Origin: Hyphomicrobium sp.
GTDB lineage: Bacteria > Pseudomonadota > Alphaproteobacteria > Rhizobiales > Hyphomicrobiaceae
Assembly: GCA_016716675.1 (NCBI GenBank)
Contig: JADJVG010000001.1
Span: 124,001-188,000 of the forward strand
Length of the DNA: 64,000 nt
Direction of reading: 5' to 3'
In this document: positions 10,833 to 18,938 of the stretch, in pieces
Layout of the letters: each line of letters starts with the position of its first letter
How positions within the stretch are numbered: the first letter of the stretch is position 1
Notes under the pieces: model-generated
What the model was told of the DNA's origin: nothing
The model's input: only the letters and a program-made list of their open reading frames with translations
The model's database searches: none
Program-made: the position numbers and the translations under genes

Positions 10833-11694
10833 TTACGACTTTCGCCCGACTTTGGTCAGATACTGGTTGCCCGGCATCGACGGGAATCCGCGAAAGTTGA
10901 CGGCATTGGAAAAGCGTGCGCGACACGTCGCAATGCGCTTGTCGCATCCGGCTGTTACCGTGAACGTATTGCCGATTGCCGGCGGTCCATCGCCATCCGC
11001 CCACAGTTCGATGGTCGTTATCGCGTTGATCTTCGCGTGCGATTTGATTTCGATTTTTTTGCCAGACGCCGGTCCCGACGTGAACACCGCCAGACCGCGC
11101 GTAAAGAAAATCGTGGGCATAGCTCGTCAGCCCGGCAACCGTAAACCGGCGCGGCGTCGCCACGGCGATAATCGTTGCCGTCGCGCGATACGCCGTCGCC
11201 GTCAAATCAACACCGCAGCGCGCATCGCCAAGATCGGCGTCGCAGGTATATTGAAACAACCGGCCCTTCGGCTGTTGCAGGTAATGCTGCAAGCCACGGA
11301 TCTCCGCCGAGAATGCCGATCCCGCGCGGCGCACTTCGCCAAGACTACCAGACCGCATCAGCAGTCGCTGGCTGACGTCCTGCCAGTTGACCCGGAAAAT
11401 CTCGACGCGGGCATCGTCAAAGCGCCCGGCGGAGAGATCCGCATCCGTCAGCGTCTCCGACGACAGCGCGCCTGAAACTTCCAGGTTATCGACCGATAGG
11501 CCAACGCCGTCTTTAAAATCGCTCGCGGTAAACCCGGCCGACGCTTCAAACGTCGTACCGTCGAAACTCAACACGGTGTCGTGGTCGGTGAAGCCTAACG
11601 ACACGCCATCGTTGCGCGTCAACCGCCAGCACCAGCACAGCGTCGTCGCCCCCGACGCCAGATGCGCCTGAAGCCCTTCCGGCAGTATCTTCAT
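10833..11694 (-). pseudogene. GTA tail hub protein, DUF2163 (RcGTA g13 type), one frameshift
   Basis: A tail hub/baseplate protein of the DUF2163 family. The start is MKILPEGLQAHLASGATTLCWCW, followed by the conserved GFTDHDTVLSFDGTTFEA and ASDFKDGVGLSVDNLEVSGAL. The C-terminal part (FFTRGLAVFTSGPASGKKIEIKSH, ending in MPGNQYLTKVGRKS) continues in another frame. The break is an extra base in the A run at 11107-11110 (T run on the coding strand). Removing it restores AHDFFTRG and a 286-residue protein. Its ATG overlaps the stop of the preceding g12 gene by 4 bp, so translation is coupled. Cys residues near the end, as in AGCDKRIATCRARF, fit the family. Confidence 0.82.
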
Positions 11695-12105
11695 AGCCGC
11701 ACCTCAATCACCGGAATGTTGGGAATGGCGCCGTGATGAAAGCCCGTCACATTGACTTCGAGCTTGTCGGTATCGAAACGCACTGGCACATCAAATTCAA
11801 AACCCGCCGTGATGCTCGCAGCCGCTGGTGGAATGTGGCCCGCCAGAAACGTCACCAGTCCCGACGTGGTATTGACGACATAATCTGTGCCCGCCGTCTG
11901 TTCGACCCCGGCGACGGCGACTGTCACCGTCCCCGCAACCGGCTTGCTGATGGCGCGCGACCACGGCGCAAAGGCGCTGCCATAGACTTTCTTGAGTTGA
12001 AAGTCTTCGAGCACGCCATTGCCCGTGCCGATCACCTGATCGAACGGGACCACCAACCGAGCCGCGCGAAATCGCCGTCGGAAAACGGACTTCGTGAAAG
12101 GACAT
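11691..12105 (-). pseudogene. GTA distal tail protein, DUF2460 (RcGTA g12 type), internal deletion and frameshift
   Basis: DUF2460 proteins form the distal tail ring of GTAs and are normally about 210 residues. Here the start MSFHEVRFPTAISRGSVGGP is canonical and the C-terminal part (DQVIGTGNGVLEDFQL, KPVAGTVTVAVAGVEQ, AGFEFDVPVRFDTDKLEV, PNIPVIEVRL) is well conserved. The roughly 70 residues that normally lie between SVGGP and the GTG-motif are missing, and the two parts are in different frames. The gene spans only 415 nt against an expected 630. This is the one lesion in the cluster that is not a simple 1-2 base slip. A collapsed assembly or a true deletion would both explain it. Confidence 0.75.
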
Positions 12106-12182
12106 GTTGAACACCTAGGTTGTCTATCCGCCAAGGCGGCGGCTGGCTCCGCCCAGGGAGACGCCGCCGCCCGCCTGTGCGC

Positions 12183-12806
12183 TTAAAGGTTGCGCTGACC
12201 CAGCGACGCCGCCCGCGCGATCATCGCCGCCACCTGAGTCTGCGAGCGGTTAAAGCTTTCAATGTCCGGCGTCGCGATGTTGATGGTGATCGCAGGTCCG
12301 CCACCGCCACTCGCGACGATGCCGAGCCGGCCATCAGGCCCGCGCGCCAACGGCATGATCGCCTCGGCGCCGCGTTCGCCAGCAATACCGGTGCGTCCGC
12401 CCGCCAGCGGAAAAGCAATCGGACTTGAAATGACGCCGCCCTGCGCGAAGGGCACGGGCGTGCCCTGTTGCAGAACGCCACCTTTCGCGAACGGCATAAG
12501 CCCTTTGAACATTCCGGCGAACGACGACGCGAACGACTGTTGCAACGGCGCAAACGCGGCCTTCAGTGCCATGCTCGACAAGCTCAGCGCCAGCGACTTG
12601 AACACATCATTCAAGCTCTTGCCCTTAAAGGCGACGGCTTCGAATGCCGATAACAGGTTCATCGAAAAGCGACGGCCCATGCGCTCGGCATCGTCGATCT
12701 TGCGCTCGAACTTCGTGGTATCGGCGTCAATCTCGATTGTGCGACTGAGCGTCGTCGTCCACGTGTCGGGGTTGGTTGCATCCACGATCCCGTTACTGTC
12801 AGGCAT
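12183..12806 (-). CDS. GTA short tail tape-measure protein (RcGTA g11 type)
   Basis: A 207-residue tape-measure-type protein, intact. GTA tape measures are short because GTA tails are short, and this length matches. The N-terminal half is helical (FERKIDDAERMGRRFSMNLLSAFEAVAFKGKSLNDVFKSLA). Then come a hydrophobic/Gly-Phe segment (FASSFAGMFKGLMPFAKGGVL) and the typical phage-tail motif GIAGERGAEAIMPLARGPDGRLG. The ATG at 12804-12806 is chosen because GAGGAG lies six bases upstream. The ATG two codons earlier touches that ribosome site. The gene follows the 54-residue chaperone gene by 10 bp. Confidence 0.85.
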   Translation of the reverse strand: MPDSNGIVDATNPDTWTTTLSRTIEIDADTTKFERKIDDAERMGRRFSMNLLSAFEAVAFKGKSLNDVFKSLALSLSSMALKAAFAPLQQSFASSFAGMFKGLMPFAKGGVLQQGTPVPFAQGGVISSPIAFPLAGGRTGIAGERGAEAIMPLARGPDGRLGIVASGGGGPAITINIATPDIESFNRSQTQVAAMIARAASLGQRNL

Positions 12807-12816
12807 AAGCATCTCC

Positions 12817-12981
12817 TCAATCCGGATATTGCTGCATCAAGGCGTCAAACTCTCGCCGCGGCAGGCTCGCCATAGCATTGCCCTTGCCGAAGCGGCCGCG
12901 CAGAGTCGCGTCCAGTTCTTTCGGCGTCAGCGCCCAGAACACCGATGGCGGCAGCGATAAAACGCCGAGCCCCATCGCCAT
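12817..12981 (-). CDS. GTA small tail assembly chaperone (RcGTA g10.1 type), 54 aa
   Basis: A very small gene read directly from the sequence. It starts MAMGLGVLSLPPSVFWALTP, continues KELDATLRGRFG and ends FDALMQQYPD. Proteins of this shape, with an FW-x-LTP-x-E motif, lie between g10 and the tape measure in GTAs, and act as tail assembly chaperones. The start codon overlaps the preceding stop as TAATG, and the stop is followed closely by GAGGAG for the tape-measure gene, so three genes are coupled. The second in-frame ATG at 12973-12975 is an alternative start two codons in. Confidence 0.78.
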   Translation of the reverse strand: MAMGLGVLSLPPSVFWALTPKELDATLRGRFGKGNAMASLPRREFDALMQQYPD

Positions 12982-13370
12982 TACGTCGTCCCAGGGAAAG
13001 GGCCGCGCGCTTCGCCGCCACCTCCACCTGCCGCCGGACCTTCGCTTGCCGCGTCAGCGCTTCCGCCGCCAAACGTCGCCGTCAGCAAACGCGCCACGAT
13101 ATCGACGAAGCCCGCAACGCCGCCATCGGCCGTCATGCGCGCCACATCATCGTCGGTGATCTCAGCGCCCGCGCCGCGCAATCCGGCGGCAATGATCTTC
13201 ACGCAATCGCGCGACGACAGCCGCCCACGCTCAAAGCGCGCCGCCAGCGCCAGCATATCTTCGTCGCCAAAGGCACTTTCCAATTCAGCCAGCGCGCCCA
13301 GTGTGAGAACCAGGCGATAAGCGGTTCCATCGAGCCGCGCTTCAATTTCGCCGCGATGCAGGTTTGCCAT
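12981..13370 (-). CDS. GTA gp10 family tail protein / chaperone
   Basis: A 129-residue GTA_gp10 family protein (Phage_TAC-like). Conserved parts are MANLHRGEIEARLDGTAYRLVLTLGALAELESAFG, DCVKIIAAGLRGAGAEITDDDVARM and GFVDIVARLLTATFG. The family is thought to act with the tail tube before tape-measure assembly. The C terminus is a low-complexity Gly/Ala/Pro tail. The ATG at 13368-13370 was chosen over a TTG two codons upstream. The gene begins 3 bp downstream of the end of the tail tube gene and is intact. Confidence 0.85.
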   Translation of the reverse strand: MANLHRGEIEARLDGTAYRLVLTLGALAELESAFGDEDMLALAARFERGRLSSRDCVKIIAAGLRGAGAEITDDDVARMTADGGVAGFVDIVARLLTATFGGGSADAASEGPAAGGGGGEARGPFPGTT

Positions 13371-13372
13371 GA

Positions 13373-13785
13373 TCAAAGCGCCATGAAGCTAAGGGCGCCG
13401 GCGCTCTCGAGCGTCAGCTCAAAGGCGACTTCGCCGTCATGGCGGCCGGAAAAATCGAGCGACGAAATCTGAAACGGTCCCTCGATCGTGCCGAAGTCCG
13501 GCACCACAACTTGCCAGTTTCGAATGATGCCGTTGAACATATAGTCGCGCACCGTCGCGTCCGACGCCGCATCTTTGAAAACACCCGAGCCGGTCATACG
13601 CGCCGACTTCGCGCCCGCTCCCGCCAACAGTTCGCGCCACTGTCCAGCACTTTCGCTGTGCGTGATATCAACCGCCTCGGCGTTCACCGCAAACGTCCGC
13701 GAGCGTAACCCCGCAACCGTCGTATAGACGCCCGCGCCTGTGCTATCGACCTTCAACAGAAGGTCCTTACCCTTTGTGCTGCCAT
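13373..13785 (-). pseudogene. GTA major tail tube protein, TP901-1 family (RcGTA g9 type), one frameshift near the start
   Basis: The tail tube subunit. Most of the protein is in one frame: KVDSTGAGVYTTVAGLRSRTFAVNAEAVDITHSES, then FKDAASDATVRDYMFNG and the C-terminal FQISSLDFSGRHDGEVAFELTLESAGAL. The canonical N terminus MAAQKGKDLLLKVD is split. The ATG at 13783-13785 gives MAAQ, and KGKDLLLKVD follows only if one base is restored to the T run at 13773-13775 (A run on the coding strand). Repaired length is 137 residues, normal for the family. GAGAGA precedes the ATG by eight bases. Confidence 0.82.
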
Positions 13786-13850
13786 TCTTGAAATCTCTCT
13801 TTCGTCTTGCGATTGCCGTCGAACGCGCTCAGGCGCGTACTCGGTGCTCG

Positions 13851-14258
13851 CTACAAAGGCTCGGTCACAGCGCGATACCGCGCAACACCGTGATAGGTTT
13901 CGCCATCCGCCTCGCGGCGCGCATCGGACGATTCATGCCGCAGATTGATGAGGCGGTGCCCGTCGAGCGTCAGCACCGCGTCGTGCAGCGCCGCTTCCGT
14001 TGCCGCCATCACGTCGTCGGTCTCCTTGCGCCCGCGCGCCCGCGACCAGACATGCAGCGTAAGAATATGCTCGCTGCCCCCCTCGGTGCCTGTTGACCAG
14101 TCGCGCTCCGTCGTCTGTCCAAACGTGAGGTATGGAAAGTCAGCGCGCGGCGGCACCTCGTCATAGACCCGCGGACCACCGAGTACGCTGGTGACACCGG
14201 CATGCGCCGTCAGCGTTTCAAACACCGCCTTTTGAAGCGCGAAGCTGGCTCCTGCCAT
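13851..14258 (-). CDS. GTA tail terminator, DUF3168 (RcGTA g8 type)
   Basis: A 135-residue DUF3168 protein, intact. It starts MAGASFALQKAVFETLTAHAG, then VLGGPRVYDEVPPRADFPYLTFGQ, HILTLHVWSRARGRKET, LTLDGHRLINLRHES and GVARYRAVTEPL, all typical of the family. These proteins cap the tail tube and set its length. A good ribosome site (CAGGAGAG) precedes the ATG at 14256-14258. The gene lies 12 bp after a 56-codon gene that has no clear counterpart in the standard GTA list, and 65 bp before the tail tube gene. Confidence 0.88.
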   Translation of the reverse strand: MAGASFALQKAVFETLTAHAGVTSVLGGPRVYDEVPPRADFPYLTFGQTTERDWSTGTEGGSEHILTLHVWSRARGRKETDDVMAATEAALHDAVLTLDGHRLINLRHESSDARREADGETYHGVARYRAVTEPL

Positions 14259-14270
14259 GAAACTCTCCTG

Positions 14271-14441
14271 TTACGATGTCGTCTCGTCCGTTCGTTGCGC
14301 CCTTAGAATGGCGCGCTCGAACTCGGCCACTTCGTGCCGGCGCTTGGCGCGGCGTCGGCGGATCTGTTCTGCTATCATCCGGCGCAGGCGGGCGTCTTTC
14401 ATCCAGCCGGGCTGCACAGGCGCCACCCGTCGGTGCGTCAT
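14271..14441 (-). CDS. Small basic protein of unknown function inside the GTA cluster, 56 aa
   Basis: Reads MTHRRVAPVQPGWMKDARLRR, then MIAEQIRRRRAKRRHEVAEF, and ends in QRTDETTS. I do not recognise it. It is strongly basic in its first two thirds (many Arg/Lys), with a likely single long helix rich in Arg, Ala and Glu. Its ATG overlaps the stop of the head-closure gene as ATGA, and its stop is 12 bp from the DUF3168 start with a ribosome site between, so it is placed like a real, translationally coupled gene. A nucleic-acid or capsid contact is possible from charge alone. The slot between g7 and g8 is empty in the reference Rhodobacter GTA as I know it. Confidence 0.55.
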   Translation of the reverse strand: MTHRRVAPVQPGWMKDARLRRMIAEQIRRRRAKRRHEVAEFERAILRAQRTDETTS

Positions 14442-14770
14442 AGATCACGCTCGACAACCGGGCACTTCAGCCAGCGTTGGCGATCCTCGACGTCGATAGC
14501 ACCGAGAATATCGAATACCCGCGCGCCGAAGCGCACGCGCATTTCCGGCTTCACATCGCTGCGATAGCGTATCCAGATATCGTGCGTCGCCCGTCCCGCG
14601 ATCCGATCGGCTTCGAATGTTTCATCACTCGTTCGCGTCCAGATCGCCGCCCAAACCTGCGCGGCTGCTGTCCACGTCAGCACGGCGCCGCCACCGCCGT
14701 CGCCAGTGCGCGCAGCCGTTTCGATCAACACGCGATGGCGTAGATCGCCAATGGTAACGGGAGCTTTCAT
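14438..14770 (-). CDS. GTA head closure / stopper protein (RcGTA g7 type)
   Basis: A 110-residue phage head-closure protein, intact. The sequence begins MKAPVTIGDLRHRVLIETAARTGDGGGG, then VLTWTAAAQVWAAIWTRTSDETFEADRIAGRATHDIWIRYR, and ends VEDRQRWLKCPVVERDL. This is the usual pattern for the SPP1 gp16-like stopper family: a short beta-barrel protein that seals the portal vertex and joins the tail. Its ATG overlaps the stop of the connector gene by 4 bp (ATGA), and its own stop overlaps the start of the 56-codon gene in the same way. Confidence 0.86.
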   Translation of the reverse strand: MKAPVTIGDLRHRVLIETAARTGDGGGGAVLTWTAAAQVWAAIWTRTSDETFEADRIAGRATHDIWIRYRSDVKPEMRVRFGARVFDILGAIDVEDRQRWLKCPVVERDL

Positions 14771-15341
14771 AGGCGGATCTTCCGGAACGGTTGAATGAGA
14801 TCAGACACAGCCTCGGGAATCCGCGCCGCCACAGAGCCGATCTCGACCGGATCACGGTGCTCATACCAATGCGCGGTCAGCATCAAAATGGCGTGCTTCA
14901 AGGGCGCCGGCACGCTTTGCGCGCTATCGCCGAAGCCAACAGCCAGATCGATCTCGATGCCATTCGCCAACCGGCCGGGTAGCGCAGGAGCGCCGGAATT
15001 CCAGACCAGGCGCGGTGGCTTCGAGACAATATCAACCAGATAACTGGTGGCAGGGATCACGCTTGCCGTGCCGTTGGCGTTGCGCACTCGCACCGCCGTC
15101 ACCGCCTGCAACGGCGCGATGGGAATTTCGATGCTGCCGTCAGCGGGCCAGCGGTCCAACACCAGCATCCAAGTTTGATTGATGAGCGCAAGCCGAGCGC
15201 CGCTTCCACGTGCAGCCGCGACGTCAGCAGCAGGCTTGAGAGCAACACATCCTCACTCGCGTCATCGATCCGCAGATGCGCCTTTGCTTCGGCGATCGTG
15301 ACAGGTTCTATTGCAGGTCCACTCGTTAGAACGAGAGCCAT
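14767..15341 (-). pseudogene. GTA head-tail connector (RcGTA g6 type), one frameshift
   Basis: A head-tail adaptor of the phiE125 gp8 / HK97 gp6 type. The N-terminal part reads MALVLTSGPAIEPVTIAEAKAHLRIDDASEDVLLSSLLLTSRLHVEAALGL. After a break near 15188-15190 the protein continues in another frame as ALINQTWMLVLDRWPADGSIEIP and ends with LKHAILMLTAHWYEHRDPVEIG. Restoring one G gives EAALGLALINQTW and a 191-residue protein of normal size. The conserved ALINQTW and AILMLTAHWYEHR stretches make the family clear. It precedes the head-closure gene with a 4-bp overlap. Confidence 0.84.
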
Positions 15342-15594
15342 AATCGCACTCCTGAAGCGTACGGATTGGTTTCAAAAGAAGCGGGGCCGTCACCAACGGC
15401 GACAGCCCCGCACGCATCCGCAGGCGGGAGGAGAACCTGCGAAGGAAGTTGTTTGTTGGCACCCGGCGGCTCCCACGCTCGGACTAGAGGTCCGTGAGCG
15501 CGAAAACCTCCGAGAGCCCGACCGGGCGACGGCGCGAGCGCGGCCCCCGCGGGGGTCGCCCGCGCGTTAGCGCGGAATAGCGACCGTGAGCGCG
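15342..15594 (-). other. Hairpin-rich gap downstream of the GTA capsid gene
   Basis: A 253-bp non-coding stretch between the capsid and connector genes, unusual in a cluster where genes otherwise overlap or nearly touch. It contains several possible RNA hairpins, for example GCGGGGC/GCCCCGC around 15381-15412 and a GC-rich block at 15530-15575. No gene was seen. It may act as a 3' stabiliser or partial terminator that makes capsid mRNA more abundant than downstream tail mRNA. This is inferred from position and structure only. Confidence 0.4.
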
Positions 15595-16837
15595 TTAACT
15601 CACCCCGAACTTCATCAGCTTGATGGCGTCGAAGTCCTGCACGCCGCCGCCGACCCGCTTGGTTGTGTAGAACAGCACGTATGGCTTGGCCGAGTACGGA
15701 TCGCGCAACACGCGGATACCGGCGCGGTCGACGATGAGATAGCCGCGCGAGAAGTCGCCGAATGCAATTGCCATCGCGTTGGCTGCGATGTCCGGCATGT
15801 CCTCGCTCTCGGCCACCGCATAACCCATCAGCGACGGCGCTTCGCCTGGCGTTGTCGCCGGCTGCCACAGGTAATTGCCCTGGCCGTCCTTCATCTTGCG
15901 GATGGCCGATTGCGTCGAGCGGTTCATCACGAAGGTGCCGTTGGCGCGATACGGCGCCTTGGTCGCGTAGATCAGATCGAGGATTTTGTCGCCGGGGTTG
16001 GCAGCCGGGAAAGCCGCCGACACGCCAGTTGCGATGTAGCCGAGGTTGCCCCACGTCCACGATGCGTTGGCGACCGCGGTGTAGGTGAGAAAGCCTTTCG
16101 GCTTGTTGACGCCATCGCCGGTCACGAAGGCGCTGCCTTCCTGCTCGGCGAATGCGAGGCGCACTTCTTCGGCCAGCCACTCGTCGATGTTCACGATCGC
16201 ATCATCAAGCAGCGTCGAAGATGCTGCCGCATGGCGTAGATCTCCATCGTCGGGAATTGCAGCTCAGCGAGTACCGGCGTATTGGTCTCGCGCGCGCGCC
16301 GATTTCCGAAACCCAGCCCGTATCGGTGCCCGTTGTTGCGAACGGACGCTTGTAGACATTGCCCGACACTTGGCGGATGCCCGCAATCGCGCGGATCGGC
16401 GAAATCGCTTTGAGCGCCCGATTGACGGCGGCTTCCGTTTCAGCCGGAACAAGATAACCGCCATCCTGGCCGACGCTCGACGACAGCGCCTTTTCTTCGA
16501 GCTTGGCGAGACGCGCCGCATCGCCCCGGCGCACATAACCGTCGAACGCCGCATTGTGCGCGAGGTTCTGCGCCGGATCGAAAGCCGCGCCCGCGAGGTG
16601 CGGACGTTGCGCCTTGATCGCTAGGCTGTTCGACAGCTTCTGGGTATGATCCAGCGTCTCCTCGATGCGCGCCAGCTTTTCAGCGGTGGTCACATCGGCG
16701 GCGCCGCGCTGTTCGATTTCAGCAAGGCGGCGGTCGTTGGTGTCCTTGAAGGCTTCGAAGCTTTCCAGGAATTCGTCAAACGCGCGCGCGGTGTCGCCGC
16801 CCGCACTCTTGGTTTCAAGCGAGGTCGTGTCAGTCAT
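15595..16837 (-). pseudogene. GTA major capsid protein, HK97 fold (RcGTA g5 type), two frameshifts
   Basis: The HK97-type capsid protein. The N-terminal region (MTDTTSLETKSAGGDTARAF and a coiled DTNDRRLAEIEQRGAADVTTAEKLARIEE segment) is the scaffolding-like delta domain. Then come SSSVGQDGGYLVPAETEAAVNRALKAISPIRAIA and YKRPFATTGTDTGWVSE. The C-terminal half (VNIDEWLAEEVRLAFAEQEGSAFVTGDG, FVMNRSTQSAIRKMKDGQGNYLW, GDFSRGYLIVDRAG) is also clear. Two breaks separate them: in the CG repeat at 16289-16299, and a lost base near 16228-16230 (restoring it gives AMPAASSTLLDDAIVNID). Repaired length is about 413 residues. It lies directly after the protease gene. Confidence 0.87.
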
Positions 16838-16864
16838 AGATCTTGTCCTTGTTCGATTGGCGCG

Positions 16865-17587
16865 CTACGGACGAGCGTGCGTTGCGTCTTTCATCAAGCG
16901 TGCCGCCGCCCGCAAACGCGCGGCCAGCACGGCATTGTCATCAAAGCCCCAGCCCGCATCCCGCAGAGCCTTCAAGCCTTTGAGGCCATCGCGGAGAACC
17001 GCGCGGGCCTCGCTGCGCGTCAACCCAGCATCCCGCGTGAGCCAACGTTCAAAATCGCGTTCGGTCGGAACGGACGCCACGAAGGCGCGCTGTTTCACTG
17101 TTGAAACACGCGCATCCGGCAACATCGGAAACGTCACGATCGAAATCTCCCACAGGTCGACCTTCTCGATGCGGCGAATACCGGAGCGCGCGTCGCGCTT
17201 CGCCTTCACCGTTTTGAAGCCGATCGACAAACCATCAAGCGCGCCAGCGCGCATCAAGGTCAGCACCTCGCGCGCTTTGGCAATCGCCGTCATCAGGCGG
17301 CCACGCACATAAAGCCCGCGCGCATCCTCGCGGATTTCTTCCCACACGCCGATCGGTTCCGCTGGATCATGCTGAAACAGCATCTTGATGGCGCCCGCCT
17401 CACGCCCCGCTAAGCTGTCGCGAAACGCGCCCTGCTGAATGATGTCGTGACCAAGATCCTCGCGGTCGAATAGGCTCGCATAGCCCTCGAACACGCCGTC
17501 ATCGGCGACGGTCTTGAATTCGAGGTGAACAGCCGAACTCATCCGCGTCAGCGGCGCCGGCAATAGAAATGGTCGGATCGCGGTCAT
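16865..17587 (-). CDS. GTA HK97-family prohead protease (RcGTA g4 type)
   Basis: A 240-residue serine protease that trims the capsid N-terminal domain during head maturation. Conserved stretches include FEGYASLFDREDLGHDIIQQGAFRDSL, MLFQHDPAEPIGVW with the catalytic His, and ALDGLSIGFKTVKA with the catalytic Ser. RRIEKVDLWEISIVTFPMLPDARV is also typical. A C-terminal extension after residue 175 is helical. The ATG at 17585-17587 follows GGAGCG by three bases. A later start at Met16 would also fit. The gene is intact and lies between portal and capsid as in all tailed-phage packaging modules. Confidence 0.9.
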   Translation of the reverse strand: MTAIRPFLLPAPLTRMSSAVHLEFKTVADDGVFEGYASLFDREDLGHDIIQQGAFRDSLAGREAGAIKMLFQHDPAEPIGVWEEIREDARGLYVRGRLMTAIAKAREVLTLMRAGALDGLSIGFKTVKAKRDARSGIRRIEKVDLWEISIVTFPMLPDARVSTVKQRAFVASVPTERDFERWLTRDAGLTRSEARAVLRDGLKGLKALRDAGWGFDDNAVLAARLRAAARLMKDATHARP

Positions 17588-17631
17588 GTTCGCTCCGTTG
17601 CTCAGGTCGAATGGAATTTGTCGATTGCGTA

Positions 17632-18900
17632 TTATCGCGGCGGCTTCGCGCCATACCCGGCGGCCGCCCGCTTCTCGTCGTCGGTCAGGAACGACACGCC
17701 TTCAAGCCGCGTCCACAGCGCGTCGCGCTCCGGGTTCAGCGCTTCGACAGCATCGAGGTCGGGCCTCAGCGCCAAAGCGCTTGGCGTTCTGCTCACTATG
17801 TTGCCGCCATGCGCAAAGGCCGGACCCAACCAGTTCGAAAATCCCTTCGCCGTGCGATTGACCAGCGGCAGCACCGTCTGCCGCCAGAACGCGCGTTGCG
17901 CCTCTGCATAGTTCGAATAGGTGTTGTCACCGGGAATGCCGAGCAGCATCGGCGGCACACCGATCGCTAGCGCAATCTCGCGGGCGGCGGAATTTTTGGC
18001 TTCGACGAAATCCATATCCTTCGGCGTCATGCTGAGCGGCTTCCAATCGAGCCCGCCTTCGAGCAGCAGCGGACGGCCCGCGTGCGTCGCGCCTTGGAAG
18101 CTCGTTTCAAGCTCACTCTTCAACCGCGCGAATTGCTCGTCCGTCATCTGGCCGTTCGCCGCCGCATAGACCAGCGCACCGCTCGGTCGCGCCGAATTAT
18201 CGAGCAACGCCTTGTTCCAGCCCGACGCCGTATTGTGAATATCGATGGCCGTCGCCGCCGCTTCGATCGGGCTCATGCCGTAGTGATCGTTGGCCGGATG
18301 GAACAGCCGGGTATGCAAGACCCTGCGCACACCATCCACCGCTTCCGCCATAAAGCGCACGGACTTTCCGCTAACGCTGTAGTCATAACCTTCCGGCCAA
18401 CCATCGACACCGGGCAGCACCTTCATCCGATCCGGCCGCAGGTTATGCAGTTCGCGGATCTGCCCATCCACCGCCACCGCTTCGACGTACGAATTGCCCG
18501 CCACCAGCAGATAGCCATACCAGGCTTCGAGAAAATCGGTGCCGGTGTGATCGTGGCTCGGCCGCTGCATCAATTCGAGCAGAGGATGTTCGATAATTTC
18601 CTCATCGCCCGCATAGAGCAGCAGCGGAATCGTCGCCGCGGCCTCGCCGATCATGCGCACGCTGCGATAGACGATCGCGTTCTGCATGAAGCCTTCGCGC
18701 GCAAACGCAGCATAGTCGCGCGGGCTCCACACCGGCTGGCCGAGCGTGTCATAGGCAATCAGCGGTCCGGCGCGGGACGATTTTCTCTCCGCGCCGTCAC
18801 GCCAGCTCTGCGGTGCGAAAGCTGTCGGCGGAAATGAAGACCCGGCCGGCGTGCGCCGCGCGCCAAACAAGCGCCCCAGCGTCGAGGAAATTCGCTGCAT
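17632..18900 (-). CDS. GTA portal protein (RcGTA g3 type)
   Basis: A 422-residue HK97-type portal protein that forms the dodecameric vertex through which DNA is packaged. It starts MQRISSTLGRLFGARR. Conserved parts are NAIVYRSVRMIGEAAATIPLLLY, HPLLELMQRPSHDHTGTDFLEAWYGYLLVAGNSYVE, LFHPANDHYGMSPIEAAATAI, WNKALLDNSARPSGAL and LAIGVPPMLLGIPGDNTYSNYAEAQRAFWRQTVLPL. The ATG at 18898-18900 is chosen. An upstream extension of 33 codons overlaps the terminase end and has no family match. The gene is intact, with 38 bp to terminase and 44 bp to the protease. Confidence 0.92.
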   Translation of the reverse strand: MQRISSTLGRLFGARRTPAGSSFPPTAFAPQSWRDGAERKSSRAGPLIAYDTLGQPVWSPRDYAAFAREGFMQNAIVYRSVRMIGEAAATIPLLLYAGDEEIIEHPLLELMQRPSHDHTGTDFLEAWYGYLLVAGNSYVEAVAVDGQIRELHNLRPDRMKVLPGVDGWPEGYDYSVSGKSVRFMAEAVDGVRRVLHTRLFHPANDHYGMSPIEAAATAIDIHNTASGWNKALLDNSARPSGALVYAAANGQMTDEQFARLKSELETSFQGATHAGRPLLLEGGLDWKPLSMTPKDMDFVEAKNSAAREIALAIGVPPMLLGIPGDNTYSNYAEAQRAFWRQTVLPLVNRTAKGFSNWLGPAFAHGGNIVSRTPSALALRPDLDAVEALNPERDALWTRLEGVSFLTDDEKRAAAGYGAKPPR

Positions 18901-18938
18901 CAAAATATTTCCTGTCCTGAGAGTGAGACGGCTATCGC

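Noticed and set aside
15326..16180. A 284-codon minus-strand frame overlapping the capsid gene
   Set aside because: Arg-rich and without motif. The true capsid C-terminal half is in another frame and carries clear family sequence.
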